Below are positions 42,294 through 49,365 of a DNA stretch of 64,000 bases, in pieces (positions within the stretch are counted from its first letter, which is position 1; each line of letters starts with the position of its first letter). A program made the position numbers and the translations under genes. Source of the DNA: Roseiarcus sp050010035 (GTDB lineage Bacteria > Pseudomonadota > Alphaproteobacteria > Rhizobiales > Beijerinckiaceae); contig JBEKLU010000004.1 in the NCBI GenBank assembly GCA_050010035.1, forward strand, positions 38,319 through 102,318. Direction: 5' to 3'. Under the pieces are notes generated by a model, which did no database searches, had not been told where the DNA came from, and worked only from the letters and a program-made list of their open reading frames with translations.

Positions 42294-42760
42294 TGCGCCG
42301 CCTCGTGAGCCGCCGCCTCGACCGATTCGATGATTTTCACGTAGCCGGTGCAGCGGCAGAGATTGCCGGCCAGCGCCGCCTTGATCGCCTCGCGGCTGGG
42401 GTCGGGATCGCGGCGCAGCAGCGCCTCGGCCGCCATGATCATGCCCGGCGTGCAGAAGCCGCACTGCGCGCCCAGCTTCTCGTGAAACTGCTGCTGCAGC
42501 ACGCTCATGCGGCCGCCTTTCGCCAAGCCCTCGATGGTCTCGACCCGCCGGCCCTGCATTTGCGCCGCTAGGGTCGAACAGGCCAGGCGCGGCTCGTCGT
42601 CCACCAGCACGGTGCAGGCGCCGCACTCGCCGCCGTCGCAGCCCTGCTTGGTCCCGGTCAGCCCCAGCTTTTCGCGTAAGTAGTCGAGCAGCAGCATGCC
42701 GTCCGGCACGAGATCCTCGCGCGGGCGGCCGTTGACGGTCAGGGTCAGGATCGATTTCAT
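42290..42760 (-). CDS. hcrC: 4-Hydroxybenzoyl-CoA reductase, gamma (2Fe-2S) subunit
   Basis: The 156-residue subunit carries two 2Fe-2S clusters: a plant-type set (Cys 41, 46, 49 and 61) and a second set (Cys 100, 103, 135 and 137 in CGFC and CRC). It matches HcrC/HbaB in size. A GGGAGG lies 6 bases before the ATG. It is the first clear gene of the operon hcrC-hcrA-hcrB-GNAT-acyl-CoA synthetase. No benzoyl-CoA reductase is in the window, so the product must be used by genes elsewhere. Confidence 0.9.
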   Translation of the reverse strand: MKSILTLTVNGRPREDLVPDGMLLLDYLREKLGLTGTKQGCDGGECGACTVLVDDEPRLACSTLAAQMQGRRVETIEGLAKGGRMSVLQQQFHEKLGAQCGFCTPGMIMAAEALLRRDPDPSREAIKAALAGNLCRCTGYVKIIESVEAAAHEAAQ

Positions 42761-42948
42761 CGGCAGCCTCCCGCCGCATCGCCGTCGAGCCGGCGCGGCG
42801 GGCTCGGCTCGGTCGGCGGTTCGCCGGGCGATGGCGCCACGGCGGAAGCCGCCGCGCGCCTAAATGCCAAGAAAGTCTCCATCCCTTTCAGCGCCTCGCC
42901 GCCCTCGACGGTCGGGCGCATCTTCGCGCGCCCGCCTCGCATATCCAT
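42757..42948 (-). CDS. Small leader ORF before hcrC, doubtful
   Basis: A 63-codon frame ends by overlapping the hcrC start (ATGA). Its translation is Pro/Ala/Arg-rich with no recognised domain. Its ATG lies about 11 bases downstream of a candidate -10 box, so its message would be almost leaderless. hcrC has its own ribosome site. It may be a leader peptide or simply an untranslated leader. Confidence 0.2.
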   Translation of the reverse strand: MDMRGGRAKMRPTVEGGEALKGMETFLAFRRAAASAVAPSPGEPPTEPSPPRRLDGDAAGGCR

Positions 42949-42959
42949 AAAGATGTACT

Positions 42960-42986
42960 TTTATACCTATTTTATCACGCGTGCAA
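42960..42986 (-). promoter_or_regulatory. Candidate promoter of the hcr operon
   Basis: On the minus strand TTGCAC (42981-42986) and TATAAA (42960-42965) are separated by 15 bases within an AT-rich patch that stands out from the GC-rich surroundings. The patch also contains AAGATGTACTT (42950-42960), which looks like half of an Rrf2-type site. The rest of the 302-bp region up to the GNAT start at 43251 shows nothing else clear. Confidence 0.4.
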
Positions 42987-43250
42987 TGCGGCGTCCTGAC
43001 CCAGGGTCGAGCCGCCGCCCCCTCGCAATGGGCGACGCCCGGCGATCGAGACGGCGGCGCGGCGGCGCCCGCGCCCGGAGCGGCGACGCGACGGACTGGG
43101 CATCAAGGCAAAATGGTGCTTTAATGCCGGAAAGACTGCGCAGCCACGCGCGGCGGCGTACCCGCGCCGCCGTGGATGGCGTGAACGGCGCGCCGCCGCC
43201 GGGCCGGGCGCCGACGGGAGGCCGGCGCTCGGAGCGCAAGGGTGCGAGGG

Positions 43251-43721
43251 ATGACGAAAACCCACCGGCCGGGCCGCGACGAGCCCATCTCCATCCGGCC
43301 CGCCCTCCTGACCGACGTGCCGGGCGTGATCGCGCTCGACGAAGAGGTGACCGGCCTGCTCAAGCCCGAATATTGGCGCGAGATGTTCGAGCGTTACGGG
43401 GCGCGGCCCGACGACTCGCGGGTCTTCCTCATCGCCGAGCGCGCCGGGCGCATCGACGGTTTCATCATCGGCGAGGTGCGCGCCTGGGAGTTCGGCTCCT
43501 CGCCCAGCGGCTGGGTCTTCGCCGTGCAGGTGCGATCCCGGCAGCGCGTGCAGGGTCTCGGCTCGCGGCTGTTCGATGCGATCTGCGACAGCTTCCGCGT
43601 CGCCGGCGTCGATCGCGTCCGCACCATGGTGGCGCCCGACAATACGGTGATCCACTCCTTCTTCCGCAGCCAGGGGATGATGGCCGGCCCCTTCATCGAA
43701 CTGGAAATGCGCCTTGACTGA
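43251..43721 (+). CDS. GNAT acetyltransferase, BadL-like by context
   Basis: The 156-residue GNAT has ISIRPALLTDVPGVIALDEEVTGLLKPEYWREMFERYG, the acetyl-CoA region VRSRQRVQGLGSRLFDAICDSF and a C-terminal NTVIHSFFRSQGMMAGPFIELEM. It precedes an Rrf2 regulator, as badL precedes or neighbours badM in Rhodopseudomonas benzoate clusters, and is divergent from the hcr operon. The frame opens at a GTG at 43242; the ATG at 43251 is the better start. Targets are unknown; acyl-CoA ligases are natural candidates. Confidence 0.72.
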   Translation: MTKTHRPGRDEPISIRPALLTDVPGVIALDEEVTGLLKPEYWREMFERYGARPDDSRVFLIAERAGRIDGFIIGEVRAWEFGSSPSGWVFAVQVRSRQRVQGLGSRLFDAICDSFRVAGVDRVRTMVAPDNTVIHSFFRSQGMMAGPFIELEMRLD

Positions 43722-43760
43722 CTCGCCCGCGTCCTCCTTATCTCGCGCGGAGGCGCCGGC

Positions 43761-44228
43761 ATGAGGTTGCAGAAGGCCACCGCCATCGCGTTGTATGCGG
43801 CGCTCGAACTCGCCGACGATCCCGCGCGCCAGCTCACCGCCGTCGAGATCGCCGACAAATACGGGATTTCCGCCCATCATCTGGCGAAGGTGCTGCGCGA
43901 TCTCGGCCGCGGCGGCTTGGTCGATTCGGTGCGCGGGGTCGGCGGCGGCTATCGCTTCACCGGCGACGCCAAGCGGCTGACCTTGATGGACGTGATCAGT
44001 CTGTTCGAGGATGTCGGCGTCGACGCCGCCGCGCCGCCGCCGCGCGCGGCGGAGCCGGAGATCGCGCAAGGACTGCGCTTCGTGCTGGCCGAGATCGACA
44101 GGCAGTCGGCGGCGACGCTGCGCTCGATCACCCTGGCGACCATGCTGAAGCTGGTCGCGCGACGTCACTGGGCCGCCGCCGCCGAGGCGGCGGAGGGCGG
44201 GGCGCGCGCTCGACGATTTTCGCGCTAA
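43761..44228 (+). CDS. Rrf2-family regulator, BadM-like
   Basis: The 155-residue protein has the Rrf2 winged helix (MRLQKATAIALYAALELADDPARQLTAVEIADKYGISAHHLAKVLRDLGRGGLVDSVRGVGGGYRF). There is no cysteine anywhere in the protein, so it cannot ligate the Fe-S cluster used by IscR, NsrR or RirA; an organic ligand or redox-independent mode is expected. Position next to a GNAT and opposite hcrCAB suggests it is the BadM counterpart and controls the hcr promoter. The last 25 residues are Ala/Arg-rich. Confidence 0.78.
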   Translation: MRLQKATAIALYAALELADDPARQLTAVEIADKYGISAHHLAKVLRDLGRGGLVDSVRGVGGGYRFTGDAKRLTLMDVISLFEDVGVDAAAPPPRAAEPEIAQGLRFVLAEIDRQSAATLRSITLATMLKLVARRHWAAAAEAAEGGARARRFSR

Positions 44229-44303
44229 AGGGGAAACGCGCCGCCGCCGAATCCCGTTTCGGACTCGCCGGCGCGACGAAATTGGCGGATGGGAGAAAAG
44301 GCG

Positions 44304-45077
44304 ATGGGAGTGCGACAGCTATTCGATCTCACGGGCAAGGTGGCGCTGGTCACCGGCGGCTCGCGCGGCCTCGGTCTGCAAATGGCCGAGGCGCTCGGCG
44401 AGATGGGCGCGCGCGTCGCGATCACGGCGCGAAAGGCGGACGAACTCGCCGAGGCCGAAGCCCACCTCGCCGCCATGGGAATCGACTGCCTGACCGTCGT
44501 CAACGATCTCTCGAAATTCGCCGGCATCCCGCGGCTCGTGACCGAAGTGACGGATCGCTTCGGGGTCATCGACGTCCTCATCAACAACGCCGGCGCCACC
44601 TGGGGGGCGCCCGCGGAGGATTACCCCGACGAAGCCTGGAACAAGGTGATGAACCTGAACGTCAACGCGGCGTTCTTCCTCAGCCGCGAGGTCGGCCGGA
44701 GCGTGATGATCCCGCGAGGCGCGGGCAAGATCATCAACATCTCGTCGGTGGCCGGCCTGGCGGGCAATCCGCCCGACATGACGACGATCGCCTACAACAC
44801 CAGCAAGGGCGCGGACATCGCCATGACGCGCGCGCTGGCGGCCGAATGGGGCAAGTACGGCATCAACGTCAACGCCATCTGTCCGGGGTTCTTTCCCACC
44901 AAGATGGCGAGCGGCCTGTTGGAGAAAATAGGCGACGCGGTGAAGGCCCGCACGCCGCTCGGCCGATTCGGAGGCGACGAGGACCTGATGGGGACCGTCG
45001 TCTTCCTCGCGTCCGAGGCCTCGCGTCACGTCACGGGGCAATACATCGCGGTGGACGGCGGCGCCTCGATCGCCTGA
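44304..45077 (+). CDS. Short-chain dehydrogenase/reductase
   Basis: A 257-residue SDR with TGGSRGLGLQ, NNAGATWGAP, NISSVAGLAG, YNTSK and VNAICPGFFPTKMASG; it ends with YIAVDGGASIA. Similar proteins are annotated as gluconate 5-dehydrogenase or 3-oxoacyl reductase. The frame opens at an ATG at 44289, but that start lacks a ribosome site, whereas GGGAG lies 8 bases before the ATG at 44304. It follows the Rrf2 gene by 75 bases and may be in the same unit. Confidence 0.8.
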   Translation: MGVRQLFDLTGKVALVTGGSRGLGLQMAEALGEMGARVAITARKADELAEAEAHLAAMGIDCLTVVNDLSKFAGIPRLVTEVTDRFGVIDVLINNAGATWGAPAEDYPDEAWNKVMNLNVNAAFFLSREVGRSVMIPRGAGKIINISSVAGLAGNPPDMTTIAYNTSKGADIAMTRALAAEWGKYGINVNAICPGFFPTKMASGLLEKIGDAVKARTPLGRFGGDEDLMGTVVFLASEASRHVTGQYIAVDGGASIA

Positions 45078-45260
45078 CGATCGCCGCCGACGCCGTCAGG
45101 CGTTGCGCCAGGCCGAGCGGATCGGCCGCGGCCGGGCCGACGCCGCTGCGTCCGCCGCAGCGCGCCCGCTCAAGGCGATCCGGCGCGTCAGGCGGCGCCG
45201 AGACGCCCGGGAATCCGCGCCTGGTCCGCGCCGAAGGAAACATCGATTTTCGCTGAGTAT

Positions 45261-45334
45261 TGGAGCGGGCGAAGGGAATCGAACCCTCGTATGAAGCTTG
45301 GGAAGCTTCCGTTCTACCATTGAACTACGCCCGC
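45261..45334 (-). tRNA. tRNA-Gly (CCC anticodon)
   Basis: The minus strand gives a 74-nt tRNA: acceptor GCGGGCG/CGCCCGC, D arm GTTC/GAAC, anticodon stem GAAGC/GCTTC with the loop TTCCCAA (anticodon CCC), T arm GAGGG/CCCTT with the loop TTCGATT, and an encoded CCA at 45261-45263. All stems pair well. It reads GGG codons. Confidence 0.92.
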
Positions 45335-45697
45335 GCCGCCCCCTTCGAGGGAGCGCCCTCGAGACCGCTTATAGCGCGCCGCGCGCTCGGGCGACAAGCC
45401 GGCGATCGCAATTTGTCGCGAGCCCCCGATCGCCGCGGCGGACCCGAAGCGTGCGCGCGCGGCGAGCCTCGCGGCGCATCGATCGGCGTCGGCGTCCGTG
45501 TTCGACGCGCGGTCGCCGGCGTCCGTCCGGTCCTTGCTCGGCCGCCCTGGCGCCGCACTTGCTCGATCGGCTCTCGAGACGAGGCGATTCCCAATGCGAG
45601 ACGTTCACGGACACGGCTGCTCCTCGGGCGATCGCCTCGCCGCTGGACCTTTCCACTGTCCCGTCGCGAAACGGGACGTTTCTCGGGGGGACGCCAT
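45335..45697. other. Intergenic region upstream of the MHS transporter
   Basis: These 363 bases separate tRNA-Gly from the transporter gene. They hold the tRNA promoter on the minus strand and the transporter leader on the plus strand. The open frames crossing it are Arg-rich with no domain. GGGGGG lies 8 bases before the transporter ATG. No palindrome or terminator is apparent. Confidence 0.4.
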
Positions 45698-47005
45698 ATG
45701 ACCATCGCCGCCACCGGCGCCATCGGCCGCGCGAAGACGCCGAGCGTCGGCGTCATCGCCTTCGCCGGCGCGATCGGCACCATCATCGAATGGTACGACT
45801 TTCTGATCTACGGCGCCGCGGCGGCGCTCGTGTTCAACAAGTCGTTCTTTCCCAGCATCGATCCCAGGATCGGCGTCTTGGCCTCGCTCGGCGCCTTCGC
45901 CGTCGGGTTCCTGGCGCGGCCGATCGGCGGCGCGATCTTCGGCCATTTCGGCGATCGGCTCGGCCGCAAGTCGATGCTGATGCTGACCATGATCCTGATG
46001 GGCCTGTCGACCGGAGCGATCGGCTTGCTGCCGACCTACGCCCAGATCGGCATCGCGGCCCCCGTTCTGCTCGTGCTGCTGCGCGTGGCGCAGGGCGTCG
46101 CGCTCGGGGGCGAATGGGGCGGCGCGTCGCTGATGGTCGTCGAGCACGCGCCGGCGAACCGGCGCGGGCTCTTCGGCAGCCTCGTCCAGGTCGGCTTTCC
46201 CATCGGCCTCGTCCTGGCGTCGGTCGTCTTCTCCCTCGTCTCGATGCTGCCGGACGCCGACTTCTTGGCCTGGGGCTGGCGCATCCCGTTCGTCATCAGC
46301 GTCGCGCTCGTCGGGGTCGGCCTGTACGTCCGATCGCATCTTCCCGAGACGCCGGTCTTCGAGCAGGTGAAGGCGCGCGGCCAGATCGTCCGCAGCCCGT
46401 TCGTCGAGCTCGTCTTCAAGAATCCGGGCGCGTTTCTGATCGCCGCCGGGCTCAAGCTCTCCGAGGTGTCGTGGGTCTACATGCTGACGGTGTTCGTGGT
46501 CATCTACGCCACGACCAAACTCGGAATGACGAAATCGCTGATGCTCAACGCCATCTCGCTAGCGGCGGGGCTGGAGCTGATCACCATTCCGCTGTTCGGC
46601 CATCTCTCGGACGTGTTCGGACGGCGCCCGCTCTATTTCGCCGGCGTGGCGTTCACGATTCTCTTCGCGTTTCCCCTGTTCTGGCTGCTCGACATGGGAA
46701 CGCCTGCAGTCGTGATCCCGACGGTGATCGTCGCGCTGAACCTGGGGCACGGGCTGATGTTCGCGCCCGAATCGACCTACTTTCCCGAATTGTTCGGGCC
46801 GAACGTGCGCTACAGCGGCGCGTCCTTGGGCTTCCAGGTCTCGGCCGCGATCGGCGGCGGTTTCGCGCCGGTCGCCGCGGCGGCGCTCTCCGCGTACATG
46901 GGCGGCACCGCCGGGGTCTCGATCATGCTGATCCTGCTGGCGCTCGTCACCCTCGTCGCGACGCTCTTCGCCCGCGAGACGAAGCCCAAGGCGACCGGCG
47001 CCTGA
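45698..47005 (+). CDS. MFS transporter, metabolite:H+ symporter (MHS) family
   Basis: The 435-residue membrane protein has the MHS signatures: GAIGTIIEWYDFLIYGAAAALVFNKSFFP at helix 1, the loop motif GHFGDRLGRKSML (near residue 90), RVAQGVALGGEWGGASLMVVEHAP and the second loop motif GHLSDVFGRRPLYF. About 12 transmembrane helices are expected. Relatives import shikimate, alpha-ketoglutarate, proline or aromatic acids. Its place near the aromatic genes suggests an aromatic acid, but specificity is not encoded in a visible motif. The gene ends 101 bases from the island attachment site. Confidence 0.85.
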   Translation: MTIAATGAIGRAKTPSVGVIAFAGAIGTIIEWYDFLIYGAAAALVFNKSFFPSIDPRIGVLASLGAFAVGFLARPIGGAIFGHFGDRLGRKSMLMLTMILMGLSTGAIGLLPTYAQIGIAAPVLLVLLRVAQGVALGGEWGGASLMVVEHAPANRRGLFGSLVQVGFPIGLVLASVVFSLVSMLPDADFLAWGWRIPFVISVALVGVGLYVRSHLPETPVFEQVKARGQIVRSPFVELVFKNPGAFLIAAGLKLSEVSWVYMLTVFVVIYATTKLGMTKSLMLNAISLAAGLELITIPLFGHLSDVFGRRPLYFAGVAFTILFAFPLFWLLDMGTPAVVIPTVIVALNLGHGLMFAPESTYFPELFGPNVRYSGASLGFQVSAAIGGGFAPVAAAALSAYMGGTAGVSIMLILLALVTLVATLFARETKPKATGA

Positions 47006-47106
47006 GGCGCGGCGGCGAGGCGCAACGCGCCTGAGCGACCCGAGGTTGTCGCCGATGTCTCGGGTATGATCCGTTGCCCAAGCATCCGGGCCGGACAATC
47101 GGGGTC

Positions 47107-47131
47107 GTGGTGCCGCAAGAGGGATTCGAAC
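47107..47131. repeat. attL: displaced tRNA-Thr 3' end
   Basis: This 25-bp sequence begins GTGGTGCCGCAAGAGGG and ends with TTCGAAC. It is identical to 58350-58374 within the intact tRNA-Thr, and the similarity stops on both sides. It is only the T-arm and acceptor end of a tRNA, so it is an integration scar, not a gene. The left end of the element starts here. Confidence 0.92.
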
Positions 47132-47193
47132 AAACTCCGCAAACACCTGGTATTTCAGGGCTTTGCGAGTAATACTATTTTCTGTGCCCCACC

Positions 47194-47203
47194 CGATACC
47201 CCC
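47194..47203 (-). repeat. Left arm-type site of the integrase (candidate)
   Basis: CGATACCCCC here is the exact reverse complement of GGGGGTATCG at 58188-58197 and 58203-58212, close to the other end. Such repeated words near both ends of an element are typical arm-binding sites of tyrosine integrases. The rest of the stretch 47132-47355 has no gene or other visible feature. Confidence 0.6.
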
Positions 47204-47355
47204 TCGCCCAAAACGGGCTGTGGTTCGGTTCCCATTCGCGCGGTTGGTGTGGGATGAACGACATTACTTCGGACGCTACGCGCCGTCAAATTTTAGGGCC
47301 GCGTCGTTGCGCGAAATTTCTCATCGATCCCGCCCGACTGGGGCCGCCCACACCA

Positions 47356-47643
47356 TCAAAGTTGATCTGGCCACGGCCGGCTGTGATGAAAGACACGTAG
47401 GATTTCGATGTGCCCGAAGTGCACGCGATACGGCGTGATGTACGACGTCTTGGGGATCACCAGCTCTCGAGTTCCGGGCACGCGCCCGGTACGCCCAAGT
47501 GTCATGTTCTGGGAGAGAAGCCTATTGGCGGTTGACGTGATCGTCTGAGCAATACGTGTTCCTGCGTTCGCAGTGCGTCCATTCAGGTAGCTGCGCAACG
47601 AGCGGACATCCTCCAAAGCGAGCCGCGACCATTGGACGGTCAT
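47356..47643 (-). CDS. ParE/RelE-family toxin
   Basis: The 95-residue protein has the ParE-like pattern MTVQWSRLALEDVRSLRSYL, a central GTRIAQTITSTANRLL and the C-terminal GTRELVIPKTSYITPYRVHFGHIEILRVFHHSRPWP. In this family the C-terminal strand with Arg and the final R.W stretch binds the target (gyrase or ribosome). Its start overlaps the antitoxin stop by four bases, giving the usual antitoxin-first operon. Confidence 0.85.
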   Translation of the reverse strand: MTVQWSRLALEDVRSLRSYLNGRTANAGTRIAQTITSTANRLLSQNMTLGRTGRVPGTRELVIPKTSYITPYRVHFGHIEILRVFHHSRPWPDQL

Positions 47644-47924
47644 GGGCTTTTTGTCGGCTTGGGGATGGGGAGTTCAGCGTCGCTGTCCAAGGACGACAGC
47701 CAAGCCTCCACCTCGGCGTGCGGAACAGTTCCTTCGCGATCGGCGGATTCGATCGCGGCTCGGATGCCGGCGACCTGCCATTCGTTCACGTCAAGATACT
47801 CGCTGATCGCCTCCGCTGCGAGGAATGAGCGACTTCGTCCGGTATTCTTTGCCAAGCCTTCAAGGCGTTTCTTGGTGGCGGTGTCGACCCGAACGGTGAA
47901 GGTTGTTGAGGTTGTGTCATTCAT
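47640..47924 (-). CDS. Ribbon-helix-helix antitoxin (CopG/ParD type)
   Basis: The 94-residue protein starts MNDTTSTTFTVRVDTATKKRLEGLAKNTGRSRSFLAAEAISEYL, a ribbon-helix-helix DNA-binding domain. The rest is an acidic helix (EAWLSSLDSDAELPIPKP) suited to wrapping the toxin. An extension to 47954 exists but includes the operator; the ATG at 47924 is chosen. The toxin gene follows with a four-base overlap. Together they probably stabilise the island. Confidence 0.85.
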   Translation of the reverse strand: MNDTTSTTFTVRVDTATKKRLEGLAKNTGRSRSFLAAEAISEYLDVNEWQVAGIRAAIESADREGTVPHAEVEAWLSSLDSDAELPIPKPTKSP

Positions 47925-47934
47925 ACGCGTAGTC

Positions 47935-47948
47935 GTATGTATACATAC
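47935..47948. promoter_or_regulatory. Operator of the toxin-antitoxin operon
   Basis: GTATGTATACATAC is a perfect 14-bp palindrome 11 bases upstream of the antitoxin ATG. A second, looser pair ATACG/CGTAT lies next to it at 47923-47938. Ribbon-helix-helix antitoxins bind such sites to repress their own promoter. Confidence 0.65.
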
Positions 47949-48130
47949 TAGCACGGCCTGTTATTCGTGCAAGCCGCTCGGGTACGTGGATGTAGTGGTA
48001 ACGGCGCGAGACAGTCCGGCCGCGAATATCCTGCGGATGAGATATGGCCGGTCGTTTGAGGCCGGCCTCATCAGACGCTCATCGATCCGTCTCGCCTCCG
48101 TCGGGCAACGCGCAGACGGCCGGCTCGATG

Positions 48131-48297
48131 GCGTTCTATCTCCCTATTGATGAAAATAGGGGGGGTCAGGGCACAAGCGTGACCGGCTGGGAATTCATAA
48201 CAGATTGAAATGGTATAGATATCTGCGCCTCTGCCTACCAGTACGCCATACCAATACAGTACTGGTAGGGCTACTGGGTGGGCTACTGGTGGGGCTG
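48131..48297. repeat. Hairpin unit A
   Basis: This unit contains hairpin 1 (CCCTATT 48142-48148 with AATAGGG 48155-48161), then GGTCAGGGC, TGGGA, TGAAAT, and hairpin 2 (CCTACCAGTAC 48234-48244 with GTACTGGTAGG 48259-48269, 11 bp, 14-nt loop), then TACTGGG and TACTGGT words. It is a diverged direct copy of unit B 367 bases away, with matched spacing. The word TACCA(G/A)TA or its complement appears in the stem, the loop and after the hairpin. No convincing gene is present between 47955 and 48797. Confidence 0.8.
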
Positions 48298-48496
48298 TGG
48301 CTGCAATTATCGACGTGGTCGCCGTCGCGCTCGGCCCCATCGGGGAAGCCGGTGGCCGTGATCGATGTAGTGTTAAATTGCCGGCGGGGGATCGGTCGCA
48401 GGGAACCGCCGGAATTGAGACCGGGCCGTCCGTTCGGGGTCGCCCGCATCCAAATGCTCATTGCTCCGCGCGACGACGCGCGCGCCCCGCCTAAAG

Positions 48497-48660
48497 GCGT
48501 TTTCCTCTCCCCATTGGTCAAAATGGGGGGAGGTCAGGGCGCGAACGTGGCCAATGGGAGTTTTCCAAGGCACTGAAATTACGCCTCTATCTGCGCCCCG
48601 CCCTAGGGGTACAGGGTAGGGGTACAGTACCCCTAGGGCTAGCAGGTGGGCTACCCCTAG
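48497..48660. repeat. Hairpin unit B
   Basis: The layout is as in unit A: hairpin 1 (CCCCATT 48509-48515 with AATGGGG 48522-48528), GGTCAGGGC, TGGGAGTT, TGAAAT, hairpin 2 (GCCCTAGGGGTAC 48600-48612 with GTACCCCTAGGGC 48627-48639, 13 bp, 14-nt loop), then TGGGCTACCCCTA. Compared with unit A the stems change on both sides: T-A becomes C-G in hairpin 1, and CCAG/CTGG becomes GGGG/CCCC in hairpin 2. The repeated word here is TAGGGGTA or TACCCCTA, again in stem, loop and flank. Confidence 0.8.
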
Positions 48661-48673
48661 TCACCGTGCGCGA

Positions 48674-48705
48674 ACTGTCCCATTCATGGTCATTCTTGGG
48701 ACAGT
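48674..48705. repeat. Hairpin C, left of the HEPN gene
   Basis: ACTGTCCCA (48674-48682) and TGGGACAGT (48697-48705) form a perfect 9-bp stem with a 14-nt loop, the same loop length as in units A and B. GGGAGTTTTCCA, also in unit B, recurs at 48736-48747. The closely related hairpin D lies on the other side of the HEPN gene. Confidence 0.75.
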
Positions 48706-48797
48706 CGGACTCACTCATTCCAGGCGTTCTGGCTTGGGAGTTTTCCAGCCGGGACGTCATGTCCGGTGGTTCAAGAAATTTTCGTCCGATACTCATC

Positions 48798-49220
48798 TCA
48801 AGATTTATTCTCACCGACCCTCTTCTTATAATATTCATTCTCAATTCTCCATAAGAACGGAATAAATTCTTCGTAACTAATTGTGACAATGTCACCATTT
48901 AGTCGATTAGGGCGAAATGTATACCCGTTTTCATCGTAAGAAAACGTGTTGTGAGCGAAGGCATTGCGGATGGCTTTAATCTTTTTGCCGTCCTCACTAT
49001 CTTCCGCAACTTTATCTTCCACCATAAGCATCAGCGGTATAAGGCGAATAACGCCAAAATTCGGAGTTAACATGCGCTGTAACTCATGTTGGAACTTAGC
49101 CTTAAATTCACTTCTGATTTGCCCAACGGTCTTTGTGTTGTCGGCATTGTCAATGGTCCCAAGAATGAATTCCATAAATTTCAAATGCGCATTCACGTTT
49201 AAGATGCCTTTGTATACCAT
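48798..49220 (-). CDS. HEPN-motif protein of unknown role
   Basis: The 140-residue protein has AIRNAFAHNTFSYDENGYTF, where R85-x4-H90 fits the R-x4-6-H motif of HEPN-family RNases. The rest is helical, with a QIRSEFKAKFQHELQRML segment. The gene is AT-rich with codon use unlike the GC-rich genome, a sign of recent transfer. GGAAAGGAG lies 7 bases upstream of the ATG. No MNT antitoxin gene is adjacent. HEPN proteins are common in toxin-antitoxin and antiphage systems; the function here is inferred from one motif. Confidence 0.55.
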   Translation of the reverse strand: MVYKGILNVNAHLKFMEFILGTIDNADNTKTVGQIRSEFKAKFQHELQRMLTPNFGVIRLIPLMLMVEDKVAEDSEDGKKIKAIRNAFAHNTFSYDENGYTFRPNRLNGDIVTISYEEFIPFLWRIENEYYKKRVGENKS

Positions 49221-49326
49221 AATGCTTCTCCTTTCCTAAAGCTGAGATCATACCCGTTGCCTGCAAGTCGCATAAGATCAATATGGAACCAGCCGCCGGG
49301 CGGAGCCGATAGCATGGTACATTTGA

Positions 49327-49358
49327 ACTGTCCCGAAAAGAGCCTTTTATGGGACAGT
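49327..49358. repeat. Hairpin D, between the HEPN and recombinase genes
   Basis: ACTGTCCCG (49327-49335) and TGGGACAGT (49350-49358) pair over 9 positions with a closing G-T wobble and a 14-nt loop. Outer bases GGTAC and ACC may extend it loosely. It ends 7 bases before the GTG start of the FimB-like gene, and half of the motif (GGGACAGT) recurs inside that gene at 49429-49436. Confidence 0.75.
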
Positions 49359-49365
49359 ACCCTTT

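Noticed and set aside
42945..42985. NsrR-like binding site before hcrC
   Set aside because: AAGATGTACTT resembles one half-site, but the second half does not match, and the neighbouring Rrf2 protein has no cysteines, so an NsrR site is not supported.
47107..47131. tRNA-like sequence
   Set aside because: Only the T-arm and acceptor end are present; it is the attachment-site copy, not a functional or decayed full tRNA.
48205..48576. Open frames across hairpin units A and B
   Set aside because: Translations are low-complexity and cross the palindromes; the sequence is explained better by structured repeats.
48131..49358. CRISPR array or classical integron attC array
   Set aside because: Repeats are few, diverged and unevenly spaced, with no Cas gene; attC core words and an integron-type integrase are absent.
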